A stretch of DNA of 64,000 bases from Fulvia fulva (Eukaryota; Ascomycota; Dothideomycetes; Mycosphaerellales; Mycosphaerellaceae), in NCBI RefSeq assembly GCF_020509005.1, contig NC_063017.1:1302001-1366000 (forward strand), written 5' to 3'. This document shows, piece after piece, positions 57,694 to 64,000 of the stretch (positions within the stretch are counted from its first letter, which is position 1; every line of letters begins with the position of its first letter). Below the pieces are notes generated by a model, which was given only the letters and a program-made list of their open reading frames with translations, was not told the origin of the DNA and did not search any database. A program made the translations under genes and the position numbers.

Positions 57694-58639
57694 TTTATTA
57701 AGGTTCGAGTCGTTTACTAGTATTAGAGCTAGCTAAGAGTTACTAGAGAGTCTAACGAAGGTATATAGGCCTTAGAGAGAGGCTATAATCCTAGAAGGGA
57801 TAGAAGACTCGGATAGCGACGAAGATAATACCCCGGAGGCTATAAGCTCTAATAAGGGTAAGGAAAGAATACGACAAAATGACTAAGAAGAGGATGACTT
57901 AAATAAGGGCACTATAACGTTAGGAATGCCCTATAGTCCGGATGCAATAGTAGCCTTGTTTAGTCGTCTTACTATTACTATAGAAAATCTAGGACCTCGC
58001 TTCCCTACTCTAGGGAGTCCGGAAAACCCCCTCTTTAATAGTAGGAACGCTACTAAGTTCTAGGAGAAGTTTAATAATCTTATAGACTAGTATCTACTAA
58101 GGCTATTAATTAAGAAAGATAACTTCTAGGGTCGTTTCGAGCGTAACTACGAGACTACTATCCGACGTTTAGTAATAAGGTTAGAGGGATAGCAAGTGAG
58201 GCGGAGCACCTTTAGGAGGTCCTTCTTAGCTAAATTTTCGAGATTTGATACCTATTCGATATTAGGAAGTCGAGAATATCTAGAAGAGATAGTCCGGGCC
58301 GAGCAAGGGAAAAGCCCTAAGGAACAGGATATAAAGGAGTTTATCCGTCTCTTTATAGCCTCTAGTAACCTAATTGATCCTAAAGACCTCGATAATAGCT
58401 CCCGTAGCCGTCTTGTACTTTAGGGGCTCCTAGAGTTAGTTACTAAGGCAGTTCATAAGAAATATAGACTCTATCCGAAGTAGCCTAAGAAGTTTCGGCG
58501 CTTTTAGAAGATACTAGACGAGGCGACAAGTATCGCTAATAGTAAAGAAGGATAGAAGGCCGGATATACGGACTTTCTACTTACTTTACCGTAGCTTTAT
58601 CGGTTAGTTATAAAGTAGATACCGCGCTTAATCCCTAAG
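57694..58639 (+). mobile_element. Gyp2, gypsy gag relic, RIP-degraded
   Basis: The plus-strand reading gives a Ty3/gypsy Gag: PENPLFNSRNATKF, then RFDTYSILGSREYLEEIVRA, then EFIRLFIASSNLIDP and a GLLELVTKA-like end. The piece 58196-58423 is still open (75 codons). It is cut at 58640 by Gyp1 copy D and on the left by the copia-3 junction. The family differs from Gyp1. Confidence 0.65.
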
Positions 58640-60855
58640 TATAAGGGCGCGCGTACTATAGGGTCTGAATGAGAGAGTTGTTGTTCTATGAAGCTACGAA
58701 AGAGGAGCGCGAGGCGCGGCGAAGTTATAAAGCAAAGCCAAGCCGCGCTAACCCGATGCGGAAGGTCCGCGGTTCACCCGGGCCGACGCAGCTACAGTGA
58801 GGGGTTGCGGGCTGCCCGTGACAGTACCCCCCTCTCAAAACGCGTCTCAGTCCTGTGAGCGTTGTCCATCTTGTGCGGCCACTTGCCCGTGCTGCTCTAT
58901 AACCGTGCGAGAGTCCAATCATCATCCAATGCCTTGTCATCGTCCAGTAACACATCTGCATCCTGTCCATCTGTAACCAGCCCATCCGCGACCGGCTCCC
59001 TTCGAGAAACATGCTGCCCAGTTGGCTGGCTTGCCCTAGACCTAAGTCTGTCTTCGGCCAGCACTCGTGTATGATCCTTGTGGCCAAGGTTGGGTATCAT
59101 TACAGGCTCTATAGGTTTCACTCGAGCATCGGTACAACTGCCGGTACTGTCGCAGAGCTGAGGGTGGTGGGTGACACCGGAGTCCTCAGTTGAGACAGCA
59201 GGCTTTCCCGCAACCTGGCCAGCACAGCGGTGCGTAGTGAACATGTGCTGAGCAGATTCTATTAGGGGCATGGCTCGAGACAACTCATTCGTGACGGTGT
59301 CACTGTTGACCCTGATCGTGTTGAGCCCGAGCACCTCATTGCTTGGGAGGACCTAATCAGATAGGGCTGCGAAGCCTATAGACGTGGACAACTCCGGCCG
59401 GTTATAGTGAAAGTCTGTAACAGCGGCGGCCGCGTGTTCAAACATGTTCTTAGCCGGTTGCTAGGTCTTACCATCCTCCTCATTCTGATATCCAAGCCAT
59501 TTCACCTTATACCAAGTGTCCACTTTGCGCTTCTGCCCCTTCTTCACTTTGCCTGCTCGCTTACGGGTGTACATGTCCAAGATCTTCTCCACCTTATACA
59601 TGTGTATAGGTATTACGACTACATTAGCGACTACATCGGCTTCGGTAGTATCGGGCTCGATAGTTATTGGCGGTAGTAGTACTAGATACTAGCCTTCGAG
59701 TAGTAGAAAGTCGGGATGATCGGCTCGCTAAAGTAACAAGGTGTAAAAGTAGTTGTCGAGTCCTACTATAGCGTCCGACAATCTCAGTTTATATAAGAGC
59801 TTGGCTAGCATAACTTCTATAATCTAGTACGGGCTAGCGTATCTTATATCGAGCTTCTTAGATAGTCGAGTCGTGCGGATGTTCTTAGTGCTTAGGTACA
59901 CCTAGTCGCCGACTTTATAGTCTAGCGGGATGTTTCGGTAGCGGTTTACTACTATAGCTTAGAGAGCTTATAACATCCGTATATTTTCTTAAAGGTGCTT
60001 ATAAAGGTCGTAAATCCGGCGTACGAAGGCTTTAGCTGATCGCGTATCTAGTCGCTAGAGAGTAGTCAGTCCTCCCTCTTTTCTAGCGCTTAGGTCTACG
60101 CGCTCTATAAACTTAGGGTTGTAGCCTAAAGTGGCGTAGAATAGCGACACACTAGTAGTTTTAGAAAGGTGGTTATTAATTGCGAACTAAGCTAGATAAA
60201 ACTATTCTACCTAGTCATCTTATGCCTCGTTAGTAAATATACGAAGATACTGTTCTATTACTTAGTTAGTACGTTCCGACTGTCTATTAGTTTCTAGGTA
60301 GTATAAAGAACTTAGCTTACGACTTGTACAAAGCATCTTATAAAGTTTCTTCTAGAAGGTAGTAACCTATTGTTTGCCGCGGTCTGAAGTAATAGTATTA
60401 GGAAATCCGCGTCGGGAGAATATATACTTAAGGAAAAGTCTTGCCGTATTCTATATAGTTATCGCTCCGATCAGAATTAGCTCGACTTCCTTCGTTAGCC
60501 TATCTATTACGGTTATAATGTTATTATAGGTTATACTATCGAGGGTGCTATTAGGAAGTCCAACTACGAAGTCTACCGCGATGTGCCTCTAAGGTCGGTC
60601 TAGTACTAAAAGTAGGTGTAATAATCTAGGTAGCTAGGAGTATAGAGATTTTGTCGTACGGTATATACGGTAATTCGCGGTATATCTACGTACTAATCTT
60701 ACTAAGCTAGGCTAATAGAATTCTCGTACTACGAGTTTATAGGTTCGAGCTCGTCCTAGATATCCTACTACTAGAGCGTTATGATTTATTCTAATAAGCC
60801 GAGTCCGTAGGGCCTAGTTATTGGGTACCTATAGGCTCTAACTATTGTACTAGTC
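58640..60855 (-). mobile_element. Gyp1 copy D, truncated, with a RIP-free 3' end
   Basis: The 3' LTR is 58640-58823 (184 bp). The integrase/chromodomain end of pol follows in reverse, truncated near 60855 where similarity to copy B stops. From the LTR to about 59620 the sequence keeps CpA/TpG; beyond that it is strongly RIP-mutated. The open piece 58897-59334 (minus) matches the Pol tail of copy B (MLGLNTIRV) but carries about 36 extra codons between IESAQ and RVKPIEP. Confidence 0.85.
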
Positions 60856-61599
60856 TCGTATATATAATATATTACTATTATAGACGACTAACTACCCTAG
60901 TAAGTAAGGGCGCGCCTAGTGACCTTAGGATAGCTTACGCGTAGGTGTATATACTTGCCGGTCCGCGGGCCGTAAAATGAATATAGTGATCCTAAAAGAT
61001 AATAAATCTGAAATTTTTAGATTTCCGTATTTTCGCCTTTTAGAGAGATTCTTCGTAAATCCTAGCTTCCTACTAAGGTCGCCTCCTAACTATATATATC
61101 TTAGTAGTACCCCTATACACCCCTACTACGGAATTAACCGTTAAAGGTTAACTAGATTCGACGCGTAAATTTTAGGGTCTAAAGGGGCCCTTAGCTCGTT
61201 AAAATATCCTCCCCTATTACGAAACTGTCCCTAGTTTCACCTCTACTACGCCTAATATAAACTAAGAAACTATACCTATAAGTTATACGTAAGGAAGGCG
61301 GATCCGGCGTCTAGTCAAGTAGTTAGTCTAGAGATATTAAGGAGATCGTAAGTTTATTCTATAAGGGGCTAAGGAGTCTAAGTTAAAGTCTAGTCTTCGT
61401 AGTAAGCCTACTCTTAAATTAAGGATATAGCCTAGAAATCAGTCAAGCACGCTAGAAACTAGGTACTAGAACTAGAAGCTAGTTAAACTAAGGTCAGAAA
61501 CCAAAATTACTAAGTAAACTCCTTACGCCTAAGAAAAAAAGAAATAATAAAGTCCTATCCCTCCTTTGACCTAAATCCTAGTGAATCTGGCTATCTCCT
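60856..61599. other. Degraded non-coding stretch, possibly LTR of Gyp3
   Basis: AT-rich and RIP-degraded, with no coding signal. GCCGGTCCGCGGGCC near 60955 resembles GCCGGTCCGGGGACCGG near 16160. It lies where the 3' LTR of the minus-strand gypsy that follows would be, but I could not define LTR ends. Confidence 0.4.
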
Positions 61600-64000
61600 C
61601 TATAGTAAGGTTATAAGGCCGCACCTATAGTCTCGTCGGCTTAGATTCTAGTTCCGGAAGTGTAGTAGCTCTATTAATAGCTATTAGAAGTATATCGTCA
61701 TCCTCTTCGTCGTTAGATTCGGACGTAGTAGGTCTATTCTTGTTCGGAAGATCGTCTTTTTCGACATTCGCGATATCAACCCTATTCTCTAGCGCTATAA
61801 TGTCTTTAGCTTTAGGAAGATTAAGCTCCGGGTCCGGTCTTAACTATAGGATTAGCTTTAGGTTCTCTCGGGCTTATATACCCTTTAACCTCGTACTATT
61901 AAGCTCTTCGAGGACGTATATACTAAACCGCGAGTACACCTTAGCTATACGATACGGCCTAAGCTAGCGGTAACTAATCTTTCTAGATAGGTCATCCTTA
62001 TACGGCTTGTCGAACTTGACTATAAGATCCCCGACCTAGAGTCCCTAGAAGTTAATACTACGTTTAGTATCGAAGTATTACTTACTTAGGGTACGAAGCC
62101 TTACTCTCCGTAACTATAACTCCTAAATACTTATGTCCCGCACCTATAATTAACGCGCCCGAGTAGCTAATAGCTCCTCCGTTAATCTGATAGATCCCTA
62201 TTTATAGTTCGCCTATATCGGGTATTCTACCTCGATCGGGAGAATAGTACGATAGCTATATAGAACCTCCGCCGGCGTTATGCCCGTGATTCTAGATACC
62301 GTAGTTCTGTTCGCCTAAAGCACCGTAGTAATCTATTGTTCCTAGGACTTATAGGTGTTCTTAGTAAGCTTAGCTAATATAGCTAGAATAGGTCGATATC
62401 CTACTTCTATAGTTATATTTAACTACGGGTAGTAGGGTAAGATCCGGATATACTTAATACCTATACTAATAAGTATCCTCTCTACCTCCCCTTCGTTAAT
62501 ACTAGCGTTATTAAGCACAATTTTATAGTAGTATCTATACCGGCTAAATACTATCTCGTAAAAGAACTTAGTAATCGCCCGTAAATTTAGAGGCTTCCGT
62601 ACGACCCTCGCCTTAATCTACCTACTTAGAGCTTCTCGGGAAATAAGTAAGTACCCGTTTCTATATACGTAGACGGGATCGTAGTACTACCTCTCTCCTA
62701 TAACCTACTAAGTCGATAAGTATATTTCTCCTACTCTCTAGTTACCTTCGCGAAAGTTATAAGGAGTATCAGTCCTTACCTAATTCGATATGTCGGAGAA
62801 GTAGCCCTCCTAGTAATACCGGCTAGTAACAAGATTATATACTAGCTCTATACTCTAGTGACTATACTTTTTATAACAGTACATTACGATCTTTTTCTAA
62901 GTAGTATTATTGTCTACTACTAGCTATATCGGTATACCCCTTCGCCGCTAATAAAACAAGAGCTTGTCTCTTAAGTAGTACCGAGGACTCTTCTTAACGA
63001 GGTTTCGATACTTAGCCCGGGTGACCCCTTCCGGTCGTATTCGATATACTAGAATATAAGCTATAAGCTCAGAGTTGTTACTATACTAGGGTTCGAGGAG
63101 TTGTTTAAGCTCTAGAATAACGGGGAAAGTGTTAACTAGCTCGGTGGAACGGAAGAATTTGTCGTTAATTATCTTATTAATATTATCGTTAGTTTCCGTA
63201 AGCTCCTCGGCTATAGGTAGTTTACGAGACAGTACATCCGGTCCGGAGTGCTTCTTCCTATCGATATGCCTTACTTCAAAGGTAAATAGCCGGATCTAAG
63301 TAACCTACCTTACTATTATAGAGTTTAGAATGTCGGATACTAGCCGATTTAACTACTATACTAGCGTTTTAGTATTAACTTCGAGGATGAAGTCTACTCC
63401 TACGAGGTAGCGCTATACCTTCTTAAGGCCCTTTAGTACTCCGAGGCACTCCCGCTTTCCTACGTCGTACTTAGCCTCGTTTACGTTCTAGGTACCGCTC
63501 TTATACCTTACTAGGTGTCTTCGTCGAGTATTATCTAGTGATTTCTACGATATTATATAACCCTACCTAATATTACTTACGTTAATAGAAACAAAGATCC
63601 TACTAGCTCCTAGGGCGTAGGAGATAGTTACTAACGCTAGTACTATTACTAAGAATCTTACTAGGTTCTCTTTCGAGAACTACTTATTCTTAGTCTAGAC
63701 AAACTCGACGTCCTTCCTTAAAAGCTTATATATTAGCCGAGCGACAATTACGAACTAGGGGATCTAAATCCGGAAGTAAATATAGATCTTAATATAAACT
63801 CGAAGGTCCTTTACGTACTTTAGCGTTAGCTAGTTTACGATCTTAGCTACTACCCTAGGATCTAGATAGCGGCCGCTCGTGCTAGTAATATAGCCTACGA
63901 TCTTTAGGGTCTTATATAGCCACTACGACTTCTCCTCTACGACTACCGCTCCGGCCCTCTCTTAGTCCGTAAGAAGAACATTAAGAAATATAATATATTC
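61600..64000 (-). mobile_element. pol: Gyp3, Ty3/gypsy pol fragment, RIP-degraded
   Basis: Minus-strand Pol running in from beyond the window. The RT/RNase H connection is near 63700 (LIYKLLRKDVEFVWTKNK). RNase H follows near 63300-63600. The integrase zinc region is near 62830-62900 (KKYSHWSIELVYNLV, SRYY*EGYFSDIS), and the integrase C-terminus near 61900-62060 (GDLIVKFDKPYKDDLS, then RPYRIAKVY and YVLEELNST). Stops replace Trp codons. No LTR is defined. An open frame on the plus strand at 61740-61967 is a shadow. Confidence 0.78.

Overview
The window reads as a gene-poor, transposon-packed compartment of a filamentous ascomycete genome. Two things point that way. Almost all of the sequence shows the footprint of repeat-induced point mutation (RIP): CpA and TpG are visibly rare, Trp and Gln codons have become stops, and recognisable transposon proteins are full of TAG/TAA. 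The element families are also the usual fungal ones: Ty3/gypsy chromoviruses, Ty1/copia, Tad-like LINEs with ATCT tails, Fot1/pogo-like elements and a Mutator-like element (MULE). I saw no tRNA, rRNA or conserved housekeeping gene. Species cannot be named from this sequence.

Layout. 1-11644 is a large inverted repeat of two ~5 kb arms (1-5016 and 6631-11644). Each arm holds the 5' part of a RIP-damaged chromovirus (called Gyp1 here), an internally deleted Fot1-like element and a LINE 3' end. The right arm continues into a full-length dead Gyp1 (8911-16125). 16126-22480 is a minus-strand copia split by a near full-length Tad-like LINE (17027-21940). 23050-31963 is a second LINE interrupted by a third Fot1-like copy (23934-25048) and by a complete but dead copia (26257-31811). 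31964-33968 is a minus-strand copia gag relic. 33969-39472 is a mosaic with RIP-free pockets: three copies of a 207-bp LTR-like repeat, a spliced gene for a small cysteine-rich secreted protein (34267-34582, minus), a 479-bp TIR element and a MULE with a 9-bp target duplication. 40114-45784 is another dead Gyp1. 45785-57693 is a minus-strand copia that was later hit by an intact, RIP-free chromovirus (46374-52664). 57694-64000 holds a gypsy gag relic, a Gyp1 fragment with a RIP-free end, and the pol of a further gypsy family running off the window.

Two items stand apart from the wreckage. One is the chromovirus at 46374-52664. Its two 520-bp LTRs are identical, it has a CCTAC target duplication and intact gag and pol frames, and every catalytic residue I looked for is present, so it is young and potentially active. 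Comparing it with dead Gyp1 gives the same geometry in both: a TATA box, then 40-41 bp later a 9-nt sequence complementary to a site 2 nt past the 5' LTR. This is what self-primed reverse transcription of the Tf1/sushi type predicts. The other is the 85-residue secreted protein, which lies in a pocket RIP has spared, has a textbook 58-nt fungal intron, and looks like a candidate effector.

Names Gyp1-3, copia-2 to copia-5, R1-R3 and X are local labels only. All similarity calls rest on motif recognition by eye; no database was searched.
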